Assembly: GCA_028023455.1 (NCBI GenBank)
Contig: JAQFVV010000180.1
Span: 1,612,001 to 1,676,000, forward strand
Length of the DNA stretch: 64,000 nt
Origin: Epiperipatus broadwayi
Taxonomy: Eukaryota; Onychophora; Udeonychophora; Euonychophora; Peripatidae
Direction of reading: 5' to 3'
Program-made: the position numbers and the translations under genes
In this document: positions 23,101 to 35,641 of the stretch, in pieces
Layout of the letters: every line of letters begins with the position of its first letter
Numbering within the stretch: the stretch's first letter is position 1
The notes under the pieces: generated by a model
Databases searched by the model: none
The model's input: only the letters and a program-made list of their open reading frames with translations
Told to the model about the DNA's origin: nothing

Positions 23101-25259
23101 CCATTAATAAATTTCTGGTGCCCACCATGAATCTCAATTAATTATAAACAGCCATTTACCTGAGTTTGATAAATGGCATGGTTGATAAAACTAATTTATT
23201 TGTTTTTCTATGTATATTGTAATTATATTTTAAAAAAGAAAAAAATGTAAAGAAAGCTGAAGTTGTAATCAGAAGATAGCAGTCAAAAGTACTTCTCAAG
23301 TTTCATGATGATCCAGACAACAATTTAGTACAGTTATCAGTGAATCCAGTTTTATTCACTTACTGAAATTTGAAATAAATTTTAATATGTGGTGTAATGT
23401 CGATTATTTAAAAAATGATTTTAATAATGAATATATTAAAGTGGACTACATTGGACAATGTTGCTATGACAACAGACAATATCAGAGAAAGAAATATTTA
23501 TTATTAATTGTAATTTATAAAAATTGTAAATTGTCTTTATTCATTTTAAAAATTAATGGATAAATAATAAAGTTTATAATCTTGATAAAATTATTATTTT
23601 CTTTATTATGTATATTTTCATTATTGCATTCACAATAGTAGGTTACAAATAATATACTTAAATATTATCTCTTTTATGTTTATTTTATTTGCATAATATT
23701 GTATTGAAAAATATGTGTAAAAAGTATATTTCCATTGTAGTCTGAAAGAGTGTTATTCTAGTTGCTTAATTTATGTGGGAGTGAAAGAATCATTTCTATT
23801 TTAAAATCATAAATGCTTGTTATATGTAATAATTATATATATATTTATTTTTCATTGTTATTGTGTTATGAGATTTTTATTTATGGAACTCTGACTAGAA
23901 TTAACAAAAAAGAATATTGTTATTGTTTTTTTTATATCAATGAAAAAGTTTATAAATAGGACTAAGCAGATTAAGTTCGCTTTCTCATATCTTGGCTTCT
24001 AACTTATTTCATATCATTTTTTTATTTTATTTTTAAAAGTATATGGTTATTAAATGGATTGAATGATGGGCTGAAAGCAATAATGTTCATTCATTAACTG
24101 AACAAATTTATTGAGAATTTGTGAAGACCAACAATTTATTGAAAATATGGAAATTAATTCTTACCATTTTCAAAAACCATCCAAATGTTTCTTTGCTTTA
24201 AAAATGAATATTCCTTACTTTTCCGTGATGAAATCTAAATGCTAACCATGATGAGATCTAAATGCTAATAACAGAAAAATGTACACAAATATTATGTACA
24301 CCTACTGATAATTTTACAAGCTTGATGGATTATTTATACACAAGATATAGAAATTGATTCAGTTTCCATAGAACCATCATGGAAAAAACTAACATCTGTT
24401 CACTTATAATGTTTTATGAATTAATTACTTTCTAAATAAATGGATATCTACACTACATCATCATGGATATAAAATTCTATTTATGTACTGATAACTCATA
24501 GGGTACTAGTACATATAATATACTCCACCACTTGACAGCACTGGTTTTCACCCAACACCCATCAATATGCAATTTTAGTGACCTAATTTATGGCTAACAC
24601 TACAACTGTTATTGTAGCCATAATAGGCCACTTGATGGTGATGTATTCTATGCTTATGTAATGAAATACCATGCCTATTGTGTTGCAAAAGTATTCCTCA
24701 AGTGAGTGCAATTGACCTATTGCTATAGTATGATTTGATGGTAGCTGTATTTTAAGTACTCAAAACACTTAAAATATTCATTAATGAAAAATTGTGAGAA
24801 AACTTAATCAAAGTAGCAGTACATTGCATAGGTTTTCATACAATTTGTAACTGAACACAACTGTGAAAGGTTAGGTTGAAAAGCAGAGTTCAGCCGAGTT
24901 CATGCAAAAATGCATATTTTCACATGAATATGTGGAGAATAATACCATGGCAATTGCAAATATAAAAAGTTCATTGAAGCTAAGTGAATTACTGTCTAAG
25001 TGACTTTTATTTTTTTATTTAATTTGTGCCCAAATATTTATAACTTGTATTTTTTATTCAATAAATGTCCAAATTATTTCATGGAAAATTGTTTTTGTTA
25101 TTTACATAATTGAAAAGAAAACTAAACCCATTCTCAATCAAAAATAAACTGTAGGTTTATTAAAAATGAAATGTTTAAGGATTTCTTAAGAAGCATAAAA
25201 ATTAAGCAATAACAACTAGGTAGCATAAATATTTAAAAAAATATCAAAGAAATTGATAA
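20109..25259. other. 5.1 kb of intron without recognisable genes
   Basis: Part of the 21.3-kb SLC17 intron. Many ORFs of 60-65 codons occur but carry no motifs. A slightly GC-richer patch lies at 24500-24760 but shows no splice-flanked ORF. I found no clear repeat borders. Confidence 0.5.
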
Positions 25260-25261
25260 TT

Positions 25262-25545
25262 AAAAATCAAACCAACCCACTTCCACCATCTAAAAATAGA
25301 GAAGAAATTTTTGGTAGCATAAATGTTAAAAAAAAAAAAAAAAGTAAAAACACGATAATTAAAAAGAAAACCAACCCCCCTCTACTATCTAAAAACAAAG
25401 TGTTTGTTTCTTAAAAATAATTAATAAGCAAACCAACCCCACTCCACCATTTAAAAACAAAGTGTTTATTTCTTAAAAATCAAACCAACCCCCTTCCACC
25501 ATCTAAAAATAAAGAAGAACTTTTCGGTAGTTAAAATGTTAAATA
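25262..25545. repeat. minisatellite, left part (interrupted by a 2.3-kb insertion)
   Basis: Imperfect tandem units of roughly 65-115 bp with the landmarks CAAACCAACCCCCTTCCACC, ATCTAAAAA and CAAAGTGTTTATTTCTTAAA, joined by stretches with AATGTTAAAA and GATAATTAAAAAG. The same array resumes at 27870-28230. Confidence 0.85.
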
Positions 25546-25554
25546 TATATATAT

Positions 25555-27843
25555 TGTAACGATCCGGAGAATGTACTTAACATGATCTGCACTACAGGGC
25601 GCCATCTAGGCATTTGAACCTAGAAAAATTTATAAAGTAGGCAGATACGTAAGTAAAAAAAAAAAAATTGTTTTTCCTTTTTAAATATTTTGGTTCCGGT
25701 CGTTAGCCCATATCACTAGCTCAGTGGAATATCAGAGATTTAATAATATAATATAAGAGTATATATATATATAAAAGAATAAAATAAGCCACTTCCAGTA
25801 ATTAACATACAAACATTTATTTATGCACATATATATATATAAGATTGAAAATTGTTTTAGTATCAGTTTACATTTTAACATTTAACATTATTTTTTTAAC
25901 TTTACTTTAGATTTTTAATTTACATTTTAATTTCTATTATATTATAAGTTTACATTTTTATTAAGTTCGCACAGATGGGATTATAAAAGCTTGTTTTAAT
26001 ATGTTGCTATAGATCGGTTACATAGATTACATGGTTAAAAACATTTCAAAGTAAACATAAACGATCAAAATATAAAATCATTGATACTGACAATTGCAGA
26101 GGGAAATTTATAAGTAACCCAATAGTATTCACCATAAGATACTTGCATTGTCACCAATGACTTAAAAGACATCCGAATAAATACATTTTAGATACTCACC
26201 GTGAGGTATCATTATTTATCGAATGTCTATATATTTTGATCAAATATGAAATCCAAAACACAATTAACCGATAACGAATCCATGCAAATGTCTATAAACA
26301 ACTTAAATTTAATGCCTTTTTTTAGGGTCGAGTATGAATAGACTACATAGATTTGCATTTGAAAATTAAATATTCTATCCCTATTTAACCTTAGGCTAAA
26401 ATTCGCAGTCAAACTGGCGTCAATTCATCTGATATATTGATGTATTCAATGTAATACGGAATATGGCAGCACCAAAAAGATTAAAAAGAAGATATTGACT
26501 CTCATCAGATAGGAATATTACTTCTATCTAACGAGAAGAACAATAAAAAAAAAACTCCATAGAAAGGAACTGCACTCTGCGTCTTATAATTCCTTCCATA
26601 GGCAAAACGGGAGAGTGCGGCATATGAAGTGATTCTGCCAGTAGCGAATCTCCGACTACATCTACTAACTACATCAATATATCCAATCCATTGACCCAAT
26701 CTAACAACGACACAAATAACCTAAGATCACCCTCCCCTAATATAACTTTACAAATCTATACAGCCATTCACGCCCGACTTAAGTTTAACATTTATATAAT
26801 TAATTTAATGAAAAACAAAAAAAAATCATGATAAAAACTTAAAGAACAAAAAATAAATAAATGGAAATGATTTTACATAAATAAGAAAAAAAAATACATC
26901 AAATAACACTATTAATAAAGAATTTAGTTTGGTCAGATAGGATTCTATTTATAACAATTAAATACTAGGAAAGTTTAAAATTTAAAGTTCTTAGTGTTTT
27001 CAAATTAATATTGTAATCATTTAAATATGGAAAGTTTTAATTTAATGTTCATCATTTATAAAGTTCTTATGGTTTACAACAGTTCATCTTTATCCGTTAC
27101 TTGCCATGAACATGAATTCTCACACCGTCCTCAAAAGATTGGTATCCATTTAGCCGTTGTTTTATTTATTCATTCGGAGGTTTTTTAGTTCAATTGGTCC
27201 TCAATGTAGGAAACAATAGTTCATTTCTCTTTTCTTTAACAGCTGAAAGAATTGACCGTGCATCTGGCAATTCCTTCACCTCCAACACCGTACTAATACA
27301 TATAGTCACATCGTAATAATCAATAATAACTCACTCATAATTTCCAAACTTGTCCTTTTATATTACTTTGAAAGATTGACTTAACATTATGTCATCGATG
27401 TGATGATCCTTTTCGTTGAGGTCCGATTTCCCAATGGATTTATTTCATTTGCTAAAAGTTTCTATTGTTTTCCTACCTGACCGATGTTTTTACATTTAAA
27501 TGCCCAAGGCTGGTTTACATTTGACTAATTAAATTTATCATTTCCATTTCTGATTAATTAACCTGTATTCCAAATCAAAGATATATTTAAAGATAAATTT
27601 AAAGATATAATTTTATCTCCAAATCTTTTTAAAATTTAGTTTTAAAATACTTTTTTCTTTAATAAAGTTTTATTTTAATAACTTTTCATTATCTGTGCGA
27701 TTTAATATATACGAGTTTAAGATGATATTTAATTTCAATTTTTAATTCTTAAAGAAAATTTTTAAATGCGAACTTTTTAATTTACTTTCATGTTTAATAA
27801 ATATAAAAAAAAACAATGTAACGAACGTCTGTGCTCATTACAA
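25555..27843 (+). mobile_element. LTR-like insertion (possible solo LTR), TG…CA, 2.29 kb
   Basis: It starts TGTAACGATCCGGAGAATG right after (TA)n and ends GTCTGTGCTCATTACA right before another AT run. The flanking minisatellite is otherwise continuous, so the boundaries are well supported. TG…CA ends with TGTAAC/TTACA are usual for Ty3-gypsy or BEL LTRs. No gag/pol coding is readable (the best ORF, 26505-26699 minus, 64 codons, has no motif), so a long solo LTR or an internally deleted element are both possible. A target duplication cannot be read because both sides are AT repeats. A GGGCGCCATCTAGG block lies about 43 bp inside the left end. Part of its 3' region recurs at 14640-14815 in reverse. 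Confidence 0.65.
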
Positions 27844-27864
27844 TATATATCAAAAAAAATTTAA

Positions 27865-28235
27865 AAAGACGATAAGTAAAGAGAAAACCAACCCCGTCTA
27901 CCACCTAAAAACAAAGTGTTTATTTCTTAAAAATCAAACCAACCCCCTTCCACCATCCAAAAATAAAGAAGAACTTTTCGGTAGCATAAATGTTAAAAAT
28001 ATGATAATTAAAAAGAAAACCAACCCCCCTCCACCAACAAAAAACAAAGTGTTGTTTTTTATATATCAAACTAACCCCCTTCCATCATCTAAAAATAAAA
28101 AAGAACTTTTTAGTGTCATAAATGTTAAAATATATATATATCAAAAAAAAAGTAAAAAGTTGATAATTAAAAAGAAAACTAAAAACAACCTATTTAATTT
28201 AAAAAAATTAAAGTCAATTGAAAACCTATTCCTTA
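27865..28235. repeat. minisatellite, right part
   Basis: Continuation of the array at 25262-25545 after the insertion, with the same AAAACCAACCCC…CCACCATC and AAAGTGTTTATTTC landmarks. The 80-codon ORF at 28001-28243 is a reading of this repeat and is not a gene. Confidence 0.85.
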
Positions 28236-28599
28236 AAGCATAATTGAATCATATGTATGTATTTTAAATGTTGGTTTGTCATATATATATATTTGATTTT
28301 AATTTATATCCATTTGTTAATAAATTTTGAATTAATTTAACCTTTTCACTTTCAAGCAGCCATTTTGAATATTTAAAAAAATTATGCTAAGCCACAAATT
28401 TTATCATAACTTTAAGTTTTATTAATAAAAAATAACATAATAAATATTGTTTTAAAGATTAAACACCAAAGAATATAATTAAACTAAAAAAATATAGTCA
28501 TTAATATTCAAAGTAATAAAAAAAGAATAAAAGTTAATATTTCTAATAATTATTTTCATATTATTTCATAAATTCTAAATTATCATGCATATAATTTGA

Positions 28600-28721
28600 A
28601 ATTATATTTTTATTAAACAATTCAAAACAAAGCAAAACTCTTCATATATTAGTGCATCTTGTGCTAACAAGAGCAATCAATGTGCTATAGTGATCATGTG
28701 ATGTTTAGTAATTATATTTTT
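28600..28721. mobile_element. short retroposon copy 2 with 12-bp target-site duplication
   Basis: The direct repeat AATTATATTTTT stands at 28600-28611 and 28710-28721. The 98-bp insert begins ATTAAACAATTCAAAACAAAG, contains GCAAAACTC, CATATATTAGTGC and TAGTGATCATGTGATG and ends TTTAGT. It is the same family as 9411-9533 and 39971-40047, with an internal length difference. Confidence 0.85.
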
Positions 28722-29314
28722 GTTAGTAGGTTAGCTGGATTCATCATTAAATTTCTAAAAAAATTAGTATATAATAACACTTACCTAAGGTAATCCATCA
28801 CTTGAAAACTTCATAGAATAAAGACATTAGTACCTATCAATTTTCTCAGTAGCCCTTCAAAATGTATTTCCATACAGGGTTTGCAATGTATAAGTCATTT
28901 CTAGTAACATCCCTTATAACAAGCAGTTAACAATGATCAATAATTAGTACAATTTGAATATTATAATAAAAAACTTCAATAGTTTGTAATTTATTAAAAA
29001 GTACTACTAAATTATTCACTATATATACAAAATAAAATAATAAAAGAAAAGAAAAAGTAAAATACTAAATTTATTATAGAGTTAGTCTTGAGGTACATTT
29101 GTTTGTAGTTTATATATATATACAAATATTAAGCAATTAAATCATCCCACATGATTAAGAAATCCAGTACTGCCCTCTGTGAACTAATATATAAATACAT
29201 TAGAGTTCATATTTCAAAATAGCCAGGTCAAAATGGTATTGCTTAATATTTGTATATTTATTTCAGTATAGCGTTATGCACTGGGATTATTTTATATATA
29301 TACTGTCAAAACAG
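28722..29314. other. intron sequence, nothing recognised
   Basis: AT-rich intron with short microsatellites and no coding or repeat borders. Confidence 0.4.
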
Positions 29315-29823
29315 TTACTTTTAGCATTCACCTATTTTTTTACTATTATTAAAATGCAGACAAAAAAATTATTAAAAAATCTAAATCAGGTAAGTATATT
29401 TTCAAAATATGTTCATCTTTGTCTCATATCAATTCAAATATTTACTCAAATTCATATCATATCAAAAAATGCAGATAATTTACAACATAAATGTACACAA
29501 TCACGAGCTACTTTTTTATGTTAGTTTCAATAGGATTTTATATATATATATTTTTATCAAATATATATATATGAATAAACTAATAATTAAAAAATATGCA
29601 GCTTTGAAATTTATATTGCAATAGTCTATCATTACTTTTAGCATTTGTATATTTTTTACTATTATTAAAATGCAAACAAAAAATCATAGAAAAATCTAAA
29701 TCAGGTCATTATATTTCCAAAATATATTTATTTTTGTCTCATTCAATTACTTCAAATACTCCATACACCCAAGCACACATTATAGAAAAATATGCATGAT
29801 CTTTTTTATGTTAGTTTCAATAG
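29315..29823. repeat. diverged tandem duplication of about 200 bp
   Basis: Two direct copies, 29315-29533 and 29632-29823, both begin TTACTTTTAGCATT, share TACTATTATTAAAATGCA and AAATCTAAATCAGGT, and end TTTTTTATGTTAGTTTCAATAG. They are separated by about 100 bp of AT-rich sequence. Small ORFs in the first copy are not supported as genes. Confidence 0.75.
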
Positions 29824-32239
29824 TCATTTTTTTTTGTGTTTTTTAGCATATATATATATATAAAAAAAAATAATTTAAAAATATATATTAAAATAATAAT
29901 TAAAAAATATATAAAATAATGATTAAAAAATATAGACAAATAAAAATACTTACCATTAATCCTCCATAATGTTTTCTTCAAAATACAATGAAAAAAGTAA
30001 AACTTTTTACTGATATATTTTTCACACGGAATTCTTCTCCAATAACTATCAAAAAAATGAGAGAAAGACAAAAAAATTCAATCTACTTGATCACAAAAAT
30101 TATCATACAAATTTTTTTTATCATAAAAAAATAAAATTTACCTTTCTGAAAAGTAGAGAGAATGCTGCAAATGAAGATCTAAAAATCACATGTGTAGTTT
30201 GCATATATTTCTGTTAATCTTAACCTCAACCTGGATGTTTATAATTTGAAAATCATTGCCCACATTGTGCAGGCATAAACATGAAGAGGTTAAAACAAGT
30301 AAACTTATTTGACTGTTATTCAATTTTACAATGCAAATTTATTGATTAATCATATTTGAATGAGATAATACTAATTGATTATATCACATAGCTCATTAGA
30401 AGCAGTTATAAAATAGTTCAGAACCCAAACTACAGAATAGGGAAGATAGTATAGTTATGTATGATTTTTTTTGTATTGAATTTAATGTTTATTATCTGAA
30501 CAGGTATCAATTTTTATATAGCAATAAATTAATTGATTTGCCACTTTTAAATTCTTAATAAGTAATTAGAAGCTTATTGTAATTATTTGTTAATAACAAG
30601 TAAAATTTATATCAAGATAGAAATTAGATATAAATTGATTTGATGATTGATCAAAGTACAAAATATGATAATTACTGAGAATGAGTGACAGGTAATTGAA
30701 ATAAAATGTTTGTGTATTTTATTTTAAGTCATTGTTGATTAAAGTGAATATTATATTAAATCAGTATATAACCATAAAGATTGTAATCTTATTCATTTAT
30801 AAAGCTGACAATAGTAATATATTTTATTCTGTTACAAATTAGAGTGATTTGTTTTAATTATATTTAAAATTCATTGATGTGGATCATAAATTCAGTTTGA
30901 ATATCAAATTTTAATTGGACCTTAATAATCTTCCATACGCTTTGATAATCATAGTCTAAATTTTTAATAATTTAGTTTTATTCAACTGAAGAGTAAATGG
31001 ATACAGTTTGTCAACTGTTTTTAAATAAGCACCAAATAGGAATTTGTCATTTATTTTATATATTGATGTAATAGGATATTATAAATTTTAATGTTATATA
31101 ATATGATGATTTTATTTATAGTGTTATAAGTTGGTGAAAGAGGAGATATGTTAAAATGATTTTGTAGTATTATTCAGTACTGTCTCTTGATAATTGATTT
31201 AATTAATAAGAGCATATTGGTATTAGTGGAAAAGTATGTCTAAGTTAGGATTAATTTTTTATTTAGTTATAATTAGAAATCAATTATTGAGTGATATATT
31301 TAGTTAAATATCATTGATATTATAAACTTGTAGAGCATATTAAAGTTATTATTTTATCCATCCATGAATTATTTCATTTAAATATAAATATAAATAATGT
31401 TTAACATTTAGTATAAATTTGTATTATTACAGTGTTTTGACTCATAAGGAGTATTAAAATTTATCTGCCTAACTCTAAATAATACTTATATTTTAGAATA
31501 ACTTGAAGTAATGATTTTATTGATTTTCTATTCATTCTAAATGCTATTGGAATCTATGGGGTTACAACAAAAATTATTGTCATTCATTGATTGATATTCA
31601 TTTTAGTTTTATTTATTAATTTTATTCTGTTACAAATGATGCTACTATTCACGAGAATTAATAAAATAGGATTGTTCTTCCTTGGTTCATATTTTTATTC
31701 TGTTATAATAGGTCATCAATAATTAAACTATGGCTAAAGATACAGTATGTTCATTTTTTTTCAATTACAAATGGTGACCAATGATTGGCTATATTTTTAT
31801 CGACATCATTTTTATTCTGTTACTATATATATACATTGTAACTAAAATAAATTATTATTATGAAATAGCTACTTCCATTTTGTAACTATAAGAAATATAA
31901 ATATTATGATAGCCCATTTGCAACTATCATAAATATTAATCTAGTCGCTACAATCATGAAATAAATAAATTATCTCATTTCTAAATAAATAAAATAAAAT
32001 GAAACTAATCACTGGCATCATTTAAGATTTAAAATACTTGCAATATTAAAAAGTCATTATAACTAATAAAATATACTAGCCATTGTCACTAGATAAATCA
32101 ATATTAGCTATAGCAACTGAATAAAATTATAGTGAAATCAATAAAGTGCATTATGCTTATCTCCAATAAAATATTCTTTCAACAAAGAATCCTGCACTTT
32201 TCCTCTTTCCATATATATATAAGATAGTTCATAGTCACA
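29824..32239. other. intron sequence, low-complexity, no gene seen
   Basis: Very AT-rich. The phrase TTTTATTCTGTTAC recurs near 30825, 31622, 31694 and 31810, suggesting scattered copies of a small repeat. No ORF above about 85 codons and no motif. Confidence 0.45.
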
Positions 32240-33250
32240 CACACTGGCGCTATTTGTAACTATTTAAAAAAACAGAAAAAATTAATATCAAATGTCATCA
32301 AGTTGGAAAAGGAAATCAAACACTTTTATTCAATTTAGCTAAGTACATGCATTTTCTCTGGGCGCCACTAGGTTGTTTAAACCTAGATAAATATCATATC
32401 GGCTCCACTTGGTACTTTCTTTACAACACCTGAACTTGGGTGAATGAACAATGATATTTTTATACTTTAGGTGTGTCTATAAAAATATAAGATCCCAATA
32501 TAATAAATTCTCAATTCTTAGCACTTTTACAGATGGTACCAGCTCAGTTTAAGTACATAGATTTACAGATGCATAGATGCTTTTACTAATGGCTCACAAA
32601 CAAACATAATGAGACCCATTCTTTGTATATGGCCATTAAATCTATTTATTTAATGTATTTATCAATAATGATATAATGGTGATGATGATGATGATAATGG
32701 CGATTCCATCCACAGCTTTTGCAATTAATTCACAACAACAAATTTAGTTTTTATGAACCTATAAGCACTCACTTAAAACATTATATTATATTTAAAATGA
32801 TAACTTAATCATCAATATTTACCAGTGATGATGAATGATCATAACGGATCTCACCACATGATATCTAGCTTTTTATAAACCTTATTTACTTAAACATTAT
32901 TATACTTAAAATGGGATTTAATTATTAATATTTATCAGTGATGATGAATGATCATAACGAATCTCCTAGCATAAAATTTCAATTCTTATAAATTTTTAGT
33001 TATTTACCTGAAACATTCTTTGCTAAAATGATGATTTAACCAATAATATCCACCATTGATGATGATGATCAAAATGCATTGGCACAACATAAAATTTTAG
33101 CTTTTTGCTATCAACCTATAATTACTTAAAACTTGGTTATATGTAAAGTGTGATCCAAATCATCATTATATGTAAATTACTATTCAACACTTAACATTTA
33201 TTAGTGATGATGATTGATTATAATTAAAATGATAAAATCAAGAAAAAATA
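32240..33250. repeat. repeat tract with four imperfect units of about 115 bp
   Basis: Between about 32740 and 33215 a unit with TAGCTTTTTATAAACCTATA, ACTTAAAACATTATTATA, AAAATGATGATTTAAT and GTGATGATGAATGATCATAAC repeats about four times with clear divergence. Upstream are GGCGCCACTAGGTTG (near 32360) and a GATGATGATGATAATGG microsatellite (32682). The layout resembles sub-repeats inside an LTR-like element, but I cannot place its ends. Confidence 0.65.
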
Positions 33251-35429
33251 ACAATACTACTAATAATAAGAATTCGAAAGCCAACTATGGTATAATTATA
33301 TTTATTAATACTCTTCCCTTTAATAACTCAAATCGCTAATTATATCAATTAAATACATAATTAAAACAAAATATTTAACACTGTATGCATAACCAAATAA
33401 ACTTCAATATATGTGTATGTTCCTAGCTATTTTCAAATAAGCTGGTTTAAAATGTAACATAATAATAAAAAACTATTCTATTGAATGCTTTTATTCAATA
33501 TTTTCCTAGCTTTATTATATATGTCATAAAGATAACAAAAAATCATTCATGCAATATGTGTGTGTTTACTTTCATACACATGTGATTCTGCTATTAATTT
33601 GCTCCCTTAAACTAAAAAATTATTAATCACTAAGATTTTAGCCTAATCTAGCTTTGACCTGTATGTATAAGCAATTACACACACTGTGATATGTCAACAT
33701 ATATATTATGTTATAAATGTATCCCTTCATATTATTCATTGGTACATAAATCACATATATAAAAAAATATTATTTAAATCTTGAGCAAAAAAACATAACA
33801 AATTTAAATATGCAAATAAATAAAAACAAAAATAATATAAAGTATATATTGACAGATTGATCAAGTAGCTTATTTAGCTCATTATATAAAAATTAAAAAA
33901 AATATTACAATAATAAAAAATAGTCAAAGATAATGAAACATTATCTTTAATAATTTCAAAATGTATATGTATTGTTATGCCCTAATGACTATTAATAATA
34001 CAATCAATAAATAAATCTTTAATGTTTATGTATTAAAAGAAAAAGAAAAAATGTTTGACCATAGAAAGATCTTCAGAGATTACTTTTAATAAGTAAAAGA
34101 AAATTGTTAATAAAGTTTTAAAGTTACCCCATTCATTTCAGTTCTTATTAATGTCTCAGTTGAAACAACAGACTGCTCCTGTCTATAGCTTCAGACTGTG
34201 TTGGTTTAGCTTGCTTTTACCATTAAAAGTTATTGCTGGCACTTTTGATGAATATAAAGAAACTTTTAAAAAATTGATAAATGGATTAGTTGAGGCTTGA
34301 TGTGTGGATTTTATGCATCTTCTTTCACTTCTTTCTTCTTCTCCCACTCTTTAAAGATGATAATCCTTTAATAGGCCAGGAAATGAAAAAGAAGTCTTTG
34401 AGAAAGCATGTGTTTTTGGCTTGGTTGATTTCAAACACAGCCATTCTTTGGGTATTAAAAAATTATATGTGAGTGTGTAGACAGACTATCCAATCAACTC
34501 ATGATGGCAGAGATTTCAATGAACAAAATATAGCAGGTTAGCAATGCATTCTTTTCTTATTGCTGATCAAATATCCAAACACTGGGTTTTTAACACCATT
34601 TTACTGTTCATCTTCTTTTAGGATCCAATCTCTATCAATCCCTTAAGAATAACTCAACTGCTATAGTGTTTGTACATCAGTACATCTTCTATATTATTTA
34701 AAGCAAGATTTTGATATTTTGCTTTCACTTTTTCTAAGAGAAAAAGCTGGAGAGAAAAAAAATCAGCTGTTTGTCAAAACTTGAAAGATACTCCCCTGAA
34801 TAACACAATATTGACCACCTCTCGGTTTTATACTACTCTCTTTTGCCCCCAGCTTTTCCAGACCAAAAGTTTCTTCCCACAAAAATAATTATCATCTTAG
34901 ATATAAAACAGAATTCAAAAACTGATGGTCAAAAAGTAATTAAAAAAAATTAATAGCTCTTCTATTGTTTCAAAAGTATTTTCTCCCTTTTTAACAATTT
35001 ATAATTCAGACAACAAAAAAAAAATTAAAATTTATGGGTAATTAAAAATGTCTGTGGCTGTCTAATAGCTTTATAATTTCCCTGTTTTCACAGTCATACA
35101 TGTGTGCTTTGGAAGGCTATAAATTTGTTGATCTTAGCTTTGACTTCTTAGCCTGTTTTATTTTAAAGAAAAACTAAGCTATATAAGTAATTGCTTTATT
35201 TAATATAAGTCTATTGCAAATAATATTATTTCTTGTAATATTCATTTTTTCACCACTGCTTATTAACAAGATTACATATTACCATCTACATTAAGTACAC
35301 ACAGATATATAAATATTTTTTTTAAATTTAAGAATGTATATGTGTGGGAATGAGATCTTATACTTACAATATATATATATATATATAAGTGAAATAATGC
35401 TTAAAGCTAAATGGGATAATATGTAATCA
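33251..35429. other. intron sequence, no gene seen
   Basis: AT-rich. A more mixed-composition patch lies at 34130-34910 (including a 60-codon ORF at 34290-34472) with no motif I recognise and no convincing splice-flanked exon. Confidence 0.4.
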
Positions 35430-35641
35430 TTAGAAACCAACCAGTCTCCACCTACACATACCAATATAGATAGTAATCAATATTTTTCATTGTTTAAGTG
35501 TCCATATATATTAAATGGACCATTAATAAGAGTGGATTTCCACTTTGCTATTAAAAGAAGAGAGGTTGCCTTGACAACAGTGAGAAATATTGATTACTAT
35601 CTATATTGGTATGTTTAGGTGATTACTGGTTGGTTTCTAAT
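35430..35641. repeat. hairpin-forming inverted repeat
   Basis: The arms 35430-35488 and 35583-35641 are near-perfect reverse complements (TTAGAAACCAACCAGTCTCC … ATTGATTACTATCTATATTG and its partner), separated by about 94 bp. No ORF and no evident target duplication. It is a foldback or MITE-like element in the long intron, on both strands of a possible transcript. Confidence 0.85.

Noticed and set aside
28001-28243. 80-codon Lys/Asn/Pro-rich ORF
   Set aside because: Lies wholly within the minisatellite units.
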